A DNA stretch of 36,670 nt from Terriglobia bacterium. Lineage in GTDB: Bacteria; Acidobacteriota; Terriglobia; Acidiferrales; UBA7541. The notes beneath the pieces were generated by a model. That model was not told the origin of the DNA, made no database searches, and was given only the letters and a program-made list of their open reading frames with translations. Every line of letters begins with the position of its first letter. The first letter of the stretch is position 1. The DNA is taken from positions 1-36,670 of the forward strand of contig JAIQES010000045.1 in NCBI GenBank assembly GCA_020073705.1. The letters are read 5' to 3'. Shown here piece by piece: positions 23,989 to 32,378 of this stretch. The position numbers were made by a program, and so were the translations under genes.

Positions 23989-26536
23989 TCGCCTCGATCA
24001 CCTGCACCTCCATGGCGTGGCGCGCCGGCAGCCAGGCCGCAAGCAGGGACGCTGCCACAACTACGGGTAATGTACAAAAGACCAGGGTCCAGGGAAAATA
24101 AAATGGAACCGCGTAGCCCGTCAGAACCATGGAAACCGTGTGCGACATGAATTGGATGTTGAACAACGCGGCTACCGCGCCCACGAGCACGCCTACAATC
24201 GAGATGGCAACGGCTTCCAGCAACACCAACTTCCGGATTTGAGAGCGCAATCCTCCGACAGCGCGAAGGATGCCGAACTCGCGGCGTCTTTCCGAGACGG
24301 AAATGATCAGCGTGTTCACGATCCCTACCAAGGCCACGAGCACGGCCACAACGAGCTGCATATCATCTAGGACGAAGAATTGATCCACCAGGCCCGATAT
24401 CCAATTCCTGAATTCCGCGTTCGTGTAGACCAGCGCGTGCTCCGAACCTGACGTGAGTTTCTCAATCTCACCTTTTACGGCGGTTGCGTTCCCGCCCGGC
24501 TTCAGACTAATCTCGACGAAATCGACGGCGTCATCGTCCCAATATTTTTTATAGAGTGCGCGATCCAGGAAGATGGTTCCCTTATCAGACCGATAGTCCT
24601 CCACAAGTCCAAGAACGGGCAGGTCCAGGGCTCTGGCCGGCGTGTTGAGATGCACCCGGCCACCCGCGCCTATTTTCCAGCGAGTAGAAAAGTTTTTCGA
24701 GATCAACACGCCTTCCCCCCGCGGCAACAGTTCGCGCGCGGTCTTCTCGTTGCCATCTTCGATCGCGCCTCCGGCACGCTCCAGAAAACCGTCCATTTCA
24801 ACGGCAGCCACGGCAGCGGTGTCGCCTTGAAAAGGGATGAGTGTAAAACGAACGTTATCCACGCGTTTCACTTCCGGCAGAGCAGCGATGCGCTGCCCCA
24901 GCTCTTCGCTGAAATGATAGGTAGTCGAGCGCAACAGCGTGGACGTGGCCACGAAAAGATCGGCGTTGAGCAGCCGGCTCGTCCAGCGGTCGATCATGCG
25001 TCTGTAGCTCTGGATATAGGCGCCCGTCGAAAACACAAACATCAGACCAACCATCAACGCACCCACTGTCGCGGAGATTCGCCGGGGCGACTGAATCATG
25101 GCGTCCACCGCCAGGGCTCCCTCGGAGCCGCCGGCAAAATCCATCAAGGGCCGCAGCGCGAGCGCGGCCCATTGCACTAGCTTTGGGAGCACGATAGTCA
25201 GGCCCAGCAGCATGAGCGCGGCGTATGCGAATTGCAACGTCATACCCACGCGAGCCGGCGATAACTGGATCAGCAGCGAGCAGAGCAAAAGGAGCCCGCC
25301 GCCCAGCGTGACGCGCGCCCATCCCAGCACCGATTCCTGCTGACGCGCCTCGACGTTGTGCAACGCCAATGCGGGGTCAAGAAGGGACGCGGCTCGAGCC
25401 GGGAACCACGCGCCGGCCAACGAACATGCGACGCCCAGCGCGAAAGAGGTTAGGACCAGATTGGAATGCAACTGCAACGGCTGCGGCGTGGAAATCACTC
25501 CAAAGATCGACGCGGCAATGGAATTCATCACTTTGCTGGCTAAGGCGGCCAGATAGTAGCCTCCCGCAATGCCAATCAGCGAGCCGATCGCGCCCATCAC
25601 GAGCGCTTCCCCCAGAAACATCCCGCTGATATTCCTGCGTTCCACTCCGACCGCGCGAAGAATACCGATTTCCTTCCATCGCTGATTTACCGCAATCGTG
25701 AACGAGTTGAAGATGATGTAGACGCCCACCAGCAGAGAGATAAAACTGGTGACCAACATTCCAACCCGCATTGCCGTCACGGCGTTTTCCAGCGCTTGCC
25801 CCCGCACCTGCGGACGGACCGTTTCAAGACCGGACGGCAACCGTTCGCGCAAACGCTGCTGAACGGTTTCGACCGGGGTGTCCGGCGAATTCACGAGATC
25901 GATCCGGTCAAAATTTCGACCGCGACCGAATACGACCTGCGCGGAGTACACATCCATGACCGCAATATTCCCGCCGAAAACCTCCCCGATCCCCACCGGC
26001 TTGAAAAGCCCTTGCACGGTGAAATCCTTGCGCCCGTGCGACGTGAAGAGCGGCAATGCATCGCCGATTCGCAAGCCATGGCGCTCCGCGAAAGACTGGG
26101 AAAGCAGAATCGAGTTCGGCTGCGCGAGATAAACCAGCGGGTCCGAGATCTGTGTTTGCGACCGGTCGAACTGATATTCGCGCAATTGCTGGTCGCCCGT
26201 GGTATCCACTCCCATGATGAGCAGATTCCCCTCATCCTCAAATCCGGTGTTTGCGATAACCTCAATCACGGGCTCGGCAATCTGAACCCCGGGCGTCGAC
26301 CGCACGGTTTCGAGTATTTGTTCAGGGAATCCAGTCTCGCCGGCGGTGACTTCCAGTGTGGATTTCCCGGCCAGGCGCTCAACCGTCAATGTAAGGGAAT
26401 CGAGCAATGTGGCGTTGGCGGTGCGGACCGCGAAAAATACGGCGACGCCAAGTGCGATGCCCAGCGTGGTTAGCGCGACCCGAAGGCGATGGCTTTTCCA
26501 TTGGCGGGATGTAACGTGCCACAGCGCCGGATACAT
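23975..26536 (-). CDS. ABC transporter permease, two FtsX/MacB domains
   Basis: 853 residues in a duplicated FtsX layout. An N-terminal membrane helix (about 20-40) precedes a MacB-type periplasmic domain, then three helices (VGMLVTSFISLLVGVYIIFN, MGAIGSLIGIAGGYYLAALA, LVLTSFALGVACSLAGAWFP). Two central helices follow (LGGGLLLLCSLLIQL, AYAALMLLGLTIVLP), then a second periplasmic domain and three more helices with the ISVSERRREFGILRAVGG coupling segment. About ten helices in all resemble duplicated LolC/E-like permeases that extract lipoproteins or lipophilic cargo from the inner membrane. Its ATG overlaps the ATPase stop codon (TAATG), and its end overlaps the LolA-like gene, so the three are translationally coupled. 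Confidence 0.95.
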   Translation of the reverse strand: MYPALWHVTSRQWKSHRLRVALTTLGIALGVAVFFAVRTANATLLDSLTLTVERLAGKSTLEVTAGETGFPEQILETVRSTPGVQIAEPVIEVIANTGFEDEGNLLIMGVDTTGDQQLREYQFDRSQTQISDPLVYLAQPNSILLSQSFAERHGLRIGDALPLFTSHGRKDFTVQGLFKPVGIGEVFGGNIAVMDVYSAQVVFGRGRNFDRIDLVNSPDTPVETVQQRLRERLPSGLETVRPQVRGQALENAVTAMRVGMLVTSFISLLVGVYIIFNSFTIAVNQRWKEIGILRAVGVERRNISGMFLGEALVMGAIGSLIGIAGGYYLAALASKVMNSIAASIFGVISTPQPLQLHSNLVLTSFALGVACSLAGAWFPARAASLLDPALALHNVEARQQESVLGWARVTLGGGLLLLCSLLIQLSPARVGMTLQFAYAALMLLGLTIVLPKLVQWAALALRPLMDFAGGSEGALAVDAMIQSPRRISATVGALMVGLMFVFSTGAYIQSYRRMIDRWTSRLLNADLFVATSTLLRSTTYHFSEELGQRIAALPEVKRVDNVRFTLIPFQGDTAAVAAVEMDGFLERAGGAIEDGNEKTARELLPRGEGVLISKNFSTRWKIGAGGRVHLNTPARALDLPVLGLVEDYRSDKGTIFLDRALYKKYWDDDAVDFVEISLKPGGNATAVKGEIEKLTSGSEHALVYTNAEFRNWISGLVDQFFVLDDMQLVVAVLVALVGIVNTLIISVSERRREFGILRAVGGLRSQIRKLVLLEAVAISIVGVLVGAVAALFNIQFMSHTVSMVLTGYAVPFYFPWTLVFCTLPVVVAASLLAAWLPARHAMEVQVIEAIGYE

Positions 26537-27234
26537 TACCGGATCTCCGCAAGGCCTTGCTCGATTCGCTCATCCCGGACGATCTGGCCATCGTGCAGGG
26601 ACACGATCCGATCGCAATGGCCCGCAGCCTGGACGTTATGAGTCACCAGCAGGAGAGTGTTGTTGTATTCGCTGTGCAGATCGTCCAGCAGGCGAAGTAT
26701 CTCTTCTCCCGTGACAGAATCGAGATTTCCTGTTGGCTCATCGCCGAGTAGAAGAGGTGGCCTGAAGATAACGGCGCGCGCGATAGCTACGCGCTGGCGT
26801 TCGCCGCCGGAGAGTTCGTCAGGACGATGAACGGCCCGGTCCTTAAGTCCTACACGCTCCAGCATGGCGACCGCGCGGCGTTCGGCCTCGTGTTTATGTT
26901 CGCCCTGGAGGCGGAGTGGCAGAGCGACGTTTTCGCCGGCAGTCAGAGTGGGCAGGAGGTTAAACGTCTGAAAGATCATTCCAATCTTTTCGCGCCGCAG
27001 CCGAGTACGCGCGTCATCGGTGAGGCCGGAAAGTTCCACACCCTCCACCTTGACCGAACCTGACGTAGGTTCATCCAGACCGCAAACCAGATTCAAAAGC
27101 GTGGATTTCCCTGATCCCGACGGCCCCATCACGGCCACCCGCTCGCCAGGCGCGATCGTTAGGTCGATATGGCTCAGAGCGTGGACAGTTTTTTCACTTC
27201 CATAGCTCTTTGAAACGTCCGTCAACTGGATCAT
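26536..27234 (-). CDS. ABC transporter ATP-binding protein (LolD/MacB family)
   Basis: 232 residues from the ATG at 27234 (MIQLTDVSKSYGS); a frame open to 27273 adds residues unlike the family. All motifs are intact: Walker A GPSGSGKST (37-45), Q-loop Gln89 (FQTFNLLP), signature LSGGE (141-145), Walker B LLLGDEPTGNLD (161-172) and switch His199. It belongs to the LolD/MacB/SalX branch that drives mechanotransmission rather than transport through the membrane. It is the first gene of the three-gene operon with the FtsX-type permease and the LolA-like protein. Confidence 0.96.
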   Translation of the reverse strand: MIQLTDVSKSYGSEKTVHALSHIDLTIAPGERVAVMGPSGSGKSTLLNLVCGLDEPTSGSVKVEGVELSGLTDDARTRLRREKIGMIFQTFNLLPTLTAGENVALPLRLQGEHKHEAERRAVAMLERVGLKDRAVHRPDELSGGERQRVAIARAVIFRPPLLLGDEPTGNLDSVTGEEILRLLDDLHSEYNNTLLLVTHNVQAAGHCDRIVSLHDGQIVRDERIEQGLAEIR

Positions 27235-27505
27235 GCCGGGGACCTCAAGGCCGTGTCGGCCACAAGATTTCACACTGCGAGCCTAGAAAGTCTATCGTAG
27301 CACCTCCGAACTGCGCAGTAAGAATTTCTGAGGCGCCGGAAGGGTTGACCAATTTCGCTTCATCCCTTAACCTGTACCAGCACTCGTAACTGTACGCATA
27401 CGGCGGATTTGCATATCTTGAGATCTTATCAATTGAATCCGAGTTAGGCGTCGTACTGAGGAAAGCTACCCTAACCCAATTAGAATGGGCTGAGAGAACA
27501 CTCCT

Positions 27506-28663
27506 ATGACTGGAATCATCAAAGAAAGACTGTTTACACCGGGGCCGACACCGCTTCTGATGGAGGCGCAGTTGCGGGCGTTGACCATGACGTTGCATCA
27601 CCGCACGGATGCCTTCCGAACGCTCATGCGGGAGACGCTCGACCACCTTCGCTACTATTTCAACACACGGAACGACGTGATCGTGTTTGCAAGTTCCGGG
27701 ACGGGCGCGATGGAAGGAGCGGTATCGAATCTCCTCTCGCCCGGCGACCGCGTTCTGATTGGAACGGCCGGAAAATTCGGCGAGCGCTGGGTCCAACTGG
27801 CAAAAGCGTACGGCATTGAATCCGTCGTGGTGGAAGCTCCCTACGGCCACACGGTTCCGATCAGCGAAATGAAGAAGCATCTCGATGCCAGCGGTCCGTT
27901 CCGCGCGGTATTCATTCAGGCGACGGAGAGTTCCACGGGTGTGCGTCATGACGTCAAGGCGCTCGGCGAGATGGTGAAGGCGTTGCCCGAATGTTGTCTG
28001 GTCGTGGACGCCATCACCGGGCTCGGCACCACGGATCTTCATCCGGATGAGTGGGGCATCGACATCCTGATCGGCGGCTCGCAGAAAGCGACGATGATTC
28101 CGCCGGGTCTCGCGTTTGCCAGCGTCAGTGAGAAAGCGTGGAAGACGATCGGAAATTCGAAACTTCCCCGCTATTACTTCGACTACGCCAAGGAACGCAA
28201 GAATCTGGCAAAAGGGGAGTCGAGCTATACTCCGGCGACTTCACTGGTTGTGAGCCTGCACGCGGCCCTGAGCTACATCAAGCAGCTTGGCCGTGAAAAC
28301 CTGGTCGCCAATGCCGCCCTGCTGGCCGAGGCGACACGCGAGGCTGCCAGTGCTTTGGGGCTTACACAGTTTGCCGTGAGTTCCCCCGCAAATGCCGTCA
28401 CGGCGATCAATGCCCCGCCGGGGATTGAGTCGACCAAGGTCGTCAAGGAAATGCGCGTGCGCTTCGGCGCGATCCTCACCGATGGCCAGGGTTCCATGAA
28501 GGGCCAGATATTCCGTCTGGCGCATCTCGGCTACTACGACTTTCTGGATCTCCTGGCCGTGCTTGGGGGACTCGAAATCGCCCTTCTGAAGGTCGGGCAC
28601 AAAGTCGAACTGGGGAGTGGCGTCCGGGCCGCGCAGAATGTCTATTTGCGCCAGCCCGCCTAG
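27506..28663 (+). CDS. Class V aminotransferase (alanine-glyoxylate / serine-pyruvate / phosphoserine type)
   Basis: 385 residues. It starts MTGIIKERLFTPGPTPLLME and has LHHRTDAFRTLMRETLDHLR, SSGTGAMEGAV, VVDAITGLGTTDL and the PLP lysine Lys194 in IGGSQKATMIPPG. Late motifs include SYTPATSLVVSLHAAL and FRLAHLGYYDFLD. The family moves amino groups among alanine, serine, glyoxylate or phosphohydroxypyruvate. The gene lies 137 bases upstream of serA on the same strand. I infer it supplies the phosphoserine aminotransferase step missing from the pair, since no serC-like gene is visible here. The enzyme is cytosolic. Confidence 0.93.
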   Translation: MTGIIKERLFTPGPTPLLMEAQLRALTMTLHHRTDAFRTLMRETLDHLRYYFNTRNDVIVFASSGTGAMEGAVSNLLSPGDRVLIGTAGKFGERWVQLAKAYGIESVVVEAPYGHTVPISEMKKHLDASGPFRAVFIQATESSTGVRHDVKALGEMVKALPECCLVVDAITGLGTTDLHPDEWGIDILIGGSQKATMIPPGLAFASVSEKAWKTIGNSKLPRYYFDYAKERKNLAKGESSYTPATSLVVSLHAALSYIKQLGRENLVANAALLAEATREAASALGLTQFAVSSPANAVTAINAPPGIESTKVVKEMRVRFGAILTDGQGSMKGQIFRLAHLGYYDFLDLLAVLGGLEIALLKVGHKVELGSGVRAAQNVYLRQPA

Positions 28664-28703
28664 CGGCTTCGCAGCAAACAACGCGGAACTGCTCAAGAGT
28701 TTA

Positions 28704-28733
28704 GCGTTCATAACAATCTGGCGTTCATAACAA
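28704..28733 (+). repeat. 13-bp direct repeat upstream of serA
   Basis: GCGTTCATAACAA occurs at 28704-28716 and again at 28721-28733, a 17-base period. It lies between the aminotransferase gene and serA and might be a regulatory site, or a duplication accident. Confidence 0.45.
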
Positions 28734-28800
28734 CTTGCTTGATGGACAATTTGACACAAAACGAGGCGTCGAAATCGCCAGCCCGGCGATAGAAAACACC

Positions 28801-30381
28801 ATGAAAATCCTTGTCGCAGATAGCGTTCCTGACAATATCATAGGAATTTTAAAGGCAGACCCCTCCTGGGAGGTCGTGAACCTCCCCAAGACCAAAGGCC
28901 AGATCGCAGAGGAAATTCGCGATGCCGACGCATTGCTGGTGCGCAGCGCGACGAAAGTGACGTCCCAACTCCTCGAGAATGCCAAACGCCTGGTTGTAAT
29001 CGGACGCGCGGGGGTGGGTGTGGACAACGTCGACCTCGAAGCCGCCACGCGTAAAGGCGTGCTCGTCATGAATACCCCCGGCGGGAATGCCATCAGCGTG
29101 GCCGAGCACACGATGACGCTGCTGCTGGCCATGGCGCATCCCGTGGCGCAGGCCGACGCTTCGATGAAGGCGGGCAAGTGGGAGAAGAAGAAATTCACCG
29201 GAAGCGAATTGCGCGACAAGACGCTGGGCCTGATCGGCCTCGGGACGATCGGGACGGAGGTCGCGCGCCTGGCGCAGGCGCACAAGATGACGGTCGTCGC
29301 CTACGATCCCTATGTCTCCGCCGTCCTTGCCACTGAGCAGAATATTCGTCTGCTGTCCCTCGAAGAGGTGTTGCAAACCAGCGATTTCATCAGCCTGCAT
29401 TGCTCGCTGACTCCGGAAACGATGCACCTTATCAATGCTAAGACCCTCGTGCTGACAAAGAAAGGCGTTCGAATCATCAATTGCGCGCGCGGAGAGCTTG
29501 TGGACGAAGCGGCGCTGCTCGCCGCGCTCGATAGCGGTCACGTGGCCGGCGCCGGACTCGATGTGTTCAATGCCGAGCCGCCAGCCGATCCGCGCCTCGT
29601 GAAGCACCACAATGTGCTTGCCACGCCGCATATCGCGGGATCGACAGAAGAAGCGCAGCAAGTCGTGGGCACGCGCATTGCGGAGCAGTTGCGCGACTAT
29701 CTGCTTACCGGCGCGGTGCGGAATGCCGTGAACATGCCCGCTGTTTCGCCCGAGGAGTTCAAGAAGCTCGAGCCGTACATCCAGTTGGGCGAAAAGCTGG
29801 GAACCTTCATCGCGCAACTGGCAGACAAGCCAATCGCGGAAGTCTCGATCAGTTACGATGGAGGTCTGGCGGATTTGAACACGCACCTGGTGAAGAACGC
29901 CGTACTGAAAGGCGTCCTCGGCCAGATCCTGGCCGAGCAGATCAACCTGATCAACGCGGGGAACTTAGCCAAGGCGCGCGGGATCGAGGTGGTCGAAGTG
30001 CGCAGCGCGCGCCGCGCCGCATACGCGAATTCGCTCGGGGTGGCCCTGCAGACGGCGGGTGAGTCTGCCTCCGTTCTGGGCATGATCGGTCTGAATGGTT
30101 CGTTGCGTATCCTGGGCGTGAACAACATCGATATCGAGGCGCCCCTTAAGGGCTTCCTGCTCTTGATTCGTAATCAGGATGTCCCCGGCGTCATCGGCCG
30201 CGTCGGCACATTGCTCGGGCAGCATAAAATCAACATCGCCAACTTCGCCCTCGGCCGCGTGCAGGATTCCAAGGAAGCCTTGGGCCTGGTCAATGTGGAC
30301 CAGAAAGTTTCGGCGGAAGTCCTGGGTGAACTCCGCGCCATTCCGGCTGTCCGTCAGGCGCGAATTATTGAGATCCGCTGA
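28801..30381 (+). CDS. serA: D-3-phosphoglycerate dehydrogenase, long form
   Basis: 526 residues from the ATG at 28801 (MKILVADSVPDNIIGILKAD), the normal long-form length; a frame open to 28735 adds an unlike stretch. Order: substrate-binding domain, NAD Rossmann domain (GLGTIGTEVARLAQ), catalytic Arg in NCARGELVDEAAL, Glu in AGLDVFNAEPP, His in ATPHIAGSTEEAQ, then the ASB domain (about 320-450) and a C-terminal ACT domain (LLIRNQDVPGVIGRVGTLLG). It oxidises 3-phosphoglycerate to phosphohydroxypyruvate, the first step of serine synthesis, and the ACT domain usually senses serine. The neighbouring aminotransferase fits the next step. No strong ribosome site is visible. Confidence 0.97.
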   Translation: MKILVADSVPDNIIGILKADPSWEVVNLPKTKGQIAEEIRDADALLVRSATKVTSQLLENAKRLVVIGRAGVGVDNVDLEAATRKGVLVMNTPGGNAISVAEHTMTLLLAMAHPVAQADASMKAGKWEKKKFTGSELRDKTLGLIGLGTIGTEVARLAQAHKMTVVAYDPYVSAVLATEQNIRLLSLEEVLQTSDFISLHCSLTPETMHLINAKTLVLTKKGVRIINCARGELVDEAALLAALDSGHVAGAGLDVFNAEPPADPRLVKHHNVLATPHIAGSTEEAQQVVGTRIAEQLRDYLLTGAVRNAVNMPAVSPEEFKKLEPYIQLGEKLGTFIAQLADKPIAEVSISYDGGLADLNTHLVKNAVLKGVLGQILAEQINLINAGNLAKARGIEVVEVRSARRAAYANSLGVALQTAGESASVLGMIGLNGSLRILGVNNIDIEAPLKGFLLLIRNQDVPGVIGRVGTLLGQHKINIANFALGRVQDSKEALGLVNVDQKVSAEVLGELRAIPAVRQARIIEIR

Positions 30382-30414
30382 GTAGATTGGTTGCTGGGAA
30401 GTTAAGTTCACGAA

Positions 30415-30442
30415 CCGCACCCTTGAAAACCAAAGGGTGCGG
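30415..30442 (+). terminator. Hairpin after serA
   Basis: A 10-bp perfect stem (CCGCACCCTT with AAGGGTGCGG) and 8-base loop start 34 bases after the serA stop codon. No T-run follows, so it may be a weak or factor-dependent stop, or a repeat. Confidence 0.4.
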
Positions 30443-30445
30443 CAC

Positions 30446-30538
30446 CCGGCGGCAGCGTTGCATCTCGGCTACGAGGTCGCGACGCTGAACCTCCGCGATT
30501 TCCAGAGAATCCCCGGTCTTTCCGTGATCCAACTCTGA
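30446..30538 (+). pseudogene. PIN-domain (VapC-type) toxin C-terminal remnant
   Basis: The plus strand encodes AAALHLGYEVATLNLRDFQR then IPGLSVIQL and a stop at 30536-30538. This closely matches the C-terminal end of VapC toxins (A..LG..V.T.N.RDF.RIPGL.V). The frame runs open upstream but lacks a PIN-like N-terminus, and no VapB antitoxin is seen. It is a leftover of a type II toxin-antitoxin module and marks the edge of the accessory patch. Confidence 0.6.
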
Positions 30539-30580
30539 AAGATTGACTGCCGACGAAATTCCCCTCCGCTCTCGTGCGGG

Positions 30581-31399
30581 CTACGAAATTGCCGCTTTTC
30601 GCCCCTCCTGCCACGCGTAATCGTAGTCGTTCTTGAGGTCATTGAGAGGAGGGGTCGAGTCGATCTCCTTTAATAGAGTGAGGGTTTGTACGGCTCGGAA
30701 CGTGCAGTAGTGGGCAGTTTGCAGTGCCTGCGAACAGCCAACGATAGATGGCGGTATGGCAGGCTGCGACTTACCCTCAACGATATTCTCGACATGCTGC
30801 ACCAGACCGCCGAAAGAGCCGTGCGACAGTTCGCTAGAAAGCGCGTACACGCTGCTGTACATCCCCTCGAAGTTCGCTCTTATCGCACGTTCTCGTAGGT
30901 TCAGCCTGCACCATGATTGACGCAATCTCTTCTTGCTGTTGGCAACCAGAAATCTCGGCCTGACCGCCTGATACCTTTTCTCGGTGTCGGCAACCATCTT
31001 AGGGTCGAGATTGGCCAACTTACCCGGCATATACTTCCGCATGTATTCGACTTTGCGGCACTGTTCGATCAAACCCCAGTCCAGAAAGTCCCTATACTCG
31101 GTCGGTTCGAGACACAGATATTCGACATTGATGGCGGACTCCAGGCAAGTCCGAGCAATCTTCATTGCGCCAAGGCCGTGGCCGTGAGCGACCAACATAC
31201 TTACGTCCGCGAAGGCAATCCCCGTCGAGGTACAAAGACGGCGGATGATCATTTCATTTTTATCTTTCGCCTTACCCGCGTTCAGTGTGAACTTGCTGAG
31301 CGCGTTAAAGAGGCGATTGCAGACTTCCCAGAACCTGACAAACTTCGGATACCCCTCTTTTTCCCAAAAGACGGGTTGGGCTAGGGGCGGGGGAATCAT
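30581..31399 (-). CDS. DUF5677-like helical protein of unknown function
   Basis: 272 residues from the ATG at 31399. It is mostly helical, with ARTCLESAINVEYLCLEPTE, FLDWGLIEQCRKVEYMRKYM, and YALSSELSHGSFGGLVQHVE. The ARxxLE...EYL / SxxSHG pattern fits DUF5677-type proteins, whose helical fold recalls HEPN-like proteins, but I see no RNase motif (RxxxxH). There is no signal peptide or membrane segment, so it is cytosolic. It lies 109 bases downstream of the HExxH gene on the same strand, probably in one transcript. The patch is more AT-rich than its surroundings, which suggests transfer. The function is unknown. Confidence 0.72.
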   Translation of the reverse strand: MIPPPLAQPVFWEKEGYPKFVRFWEVCNRLFNALSKFTLNAGKAKDKNEMIIRRLCTSTGIAFADVSMLVAHGHGLGAMKIARTCLESAINVEYLCLEPTEYRDFLDWGLIEQCRKVEYMRKYMPGKLANLDPKMVADTEKRYQAVRPRFLVANSKKRLRQSWCRLNLRERAIRANFEGMYSSVYALSSELSHGSFGGLVQHVENIVEGKSQPAIPPSIVGCSQALQTAHYCTFRAVQTLTLLKEIDSTPPLNDLKNDYDYAWQEGRKAAIS

Positions 31400-31508
31400 T
31401 GGAGTGGCCTTTCAATCAAAAAGAATAACACGTCAAAGGTGTGACCTTACGAGAGTGGCCGAGATGCCGCCTGGCCGGAAGCACTTTACGTGGAAACCGA
31501 TCTTGGTG

Positions 31509-32306
31509 TTACTTGGCCGTGCGCGGCGGAACGAAAAAAGCGTCCAAGTCAATGTCGGTGAAATCTGGGTTACCTGTCTGTTTGACTTTTCGCAGTAGTG
31601 CTTCAAGCTCTGGCCTGCAACCCTTCAATAGCTCGAAGAGCAGTTGGGTGCTGCTAGCGAGATCGACCGAATCCGAAGGCGTCAGTGTGCGGATAAACTC
31701 CCAGTCGTCAGCATCATCGTCCGTGATTCGCTCGGCAATCTTCCTGTCAATGTATTGGTTAACGCGCTGTTCGCCAAGCAGACACTCGCCAACGCACTTG
31801 GAGACGATCCGCGCCTCTACTTCGGTGGGAATATTAGACCACTTCAGATTCAAGGCATCGATGACCTTCTTGTCTAGCTTGCGAACGAGACTGTTTGCGG
31901 CCCACAACTTTCGCACTTGGGCGTGTTGAATGGAGTGCTGGAGTTCATGTGCCAACGTCATTGTCAAACCCACTTCATCGACGCAGGTAGTGCCATACAA
32001 ATAAACAAAATCATCGATAACGCGAGTACGCCTGCCGATGCGGTCGCTAGGGCGGATGCAATTCGTAACGTAACTCGGCCATCCATCCAAAACAGTGTTG
32101 TCGTGGATAGGCATGTAGAGTCCGCGATTTGCAGGCCCAAGGCTGGGGCTGTTTCTAAGCGTGGACGGGTCTTCGTCATCCAAGAAGCAAAGCAACTCAG
32201 ACTCTGGCAGGCACACGCCAAAGTAGTTTATTACCCGCTCTGCCGCCGCTTCCCGCTGAGACTTAATCTGAGCGTCCCCCGATTGGACGTGCGGCTTAAT
32301 GGACAT
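31509..32306 (-). CDS. Putative zinc-metallopeptidase-like protein (HELQH), function unknown
   Basis: 265 residues from the ATG at 32306, chosen for its AGGAG 5-6 bases upstream; a longer frame from 32378 would overlap the inverted repeat. It contains a HExxH motif (His120, Glu121, His124; LAHELQHSIQHAQ) followed by PTEVEARIV, whose Glu162 or Glu164 could be the third zinc ligand. Upstream lie CLPESELLCFLDDEDPSTL and YLYGTTCVDEVGLTMT. No signal peptide, so cytosolic. It resembles peptidases of the putative HExxH type linked to ImmA-like or stress-response modules, but I cannot name a family. It probably forms a unit with the DUF5677-like gene. Confidence 0.7.
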   Translation of the reverse strand: MSIKPHVQSGDAQIKSQREAAAERVINYFGVCLPESELLCFLDDEDPSTLRNSPSLGPANRGLYMPIHDNTVLDGWPSYVTNCIRPSDRIGRRTRVIDDFVYLYGTTCVDEVGLTMTLAHELQHSIQHAQVRKLWAANSLVRKLDKKVIDALNLKWSNIPTEVEARIVSKCVGECLLGEQRVNQYIDRKIAERITDDDADDWEFIRTLTPSDSVDLASSTQLLFELLKGCRPELEALLRKVKQTGNPDFTDIDLDAFFVPPRTAK

Positions 32307-32324
32307 CGAAACTCCTAGAAGCTG

Positions 32325-32378
32325 TTGCATAACCCAATTGCGCCCCAATGGAATCAATGACTTAACCAGGTTATGCAA
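32325..32378. promoter_or_regulatory. Inverted repeat upstream of the HExxH gene (operator candidate)
   Basis: TTGCATAACC (32325-32334) and GGTTATGCAA (32369-32378) are 10-bp perfect inverted arms with a 34-base centre, starting 19 bases before the start codon at 32306. The spacing and perfection suggest a regulator-binding site or a hairpin in the leader. TATATT-like sequence lies further upstream on the minus strand (about 32415-32425), which could be a promoter. Confidence 0.45.

Noticed and set aside
28849-29886. Long minus-strand frame (345 codons) inside serA
   Set aside because: Antisense shadow of serA; the His/Arg-rich composition is typical of such shadows.
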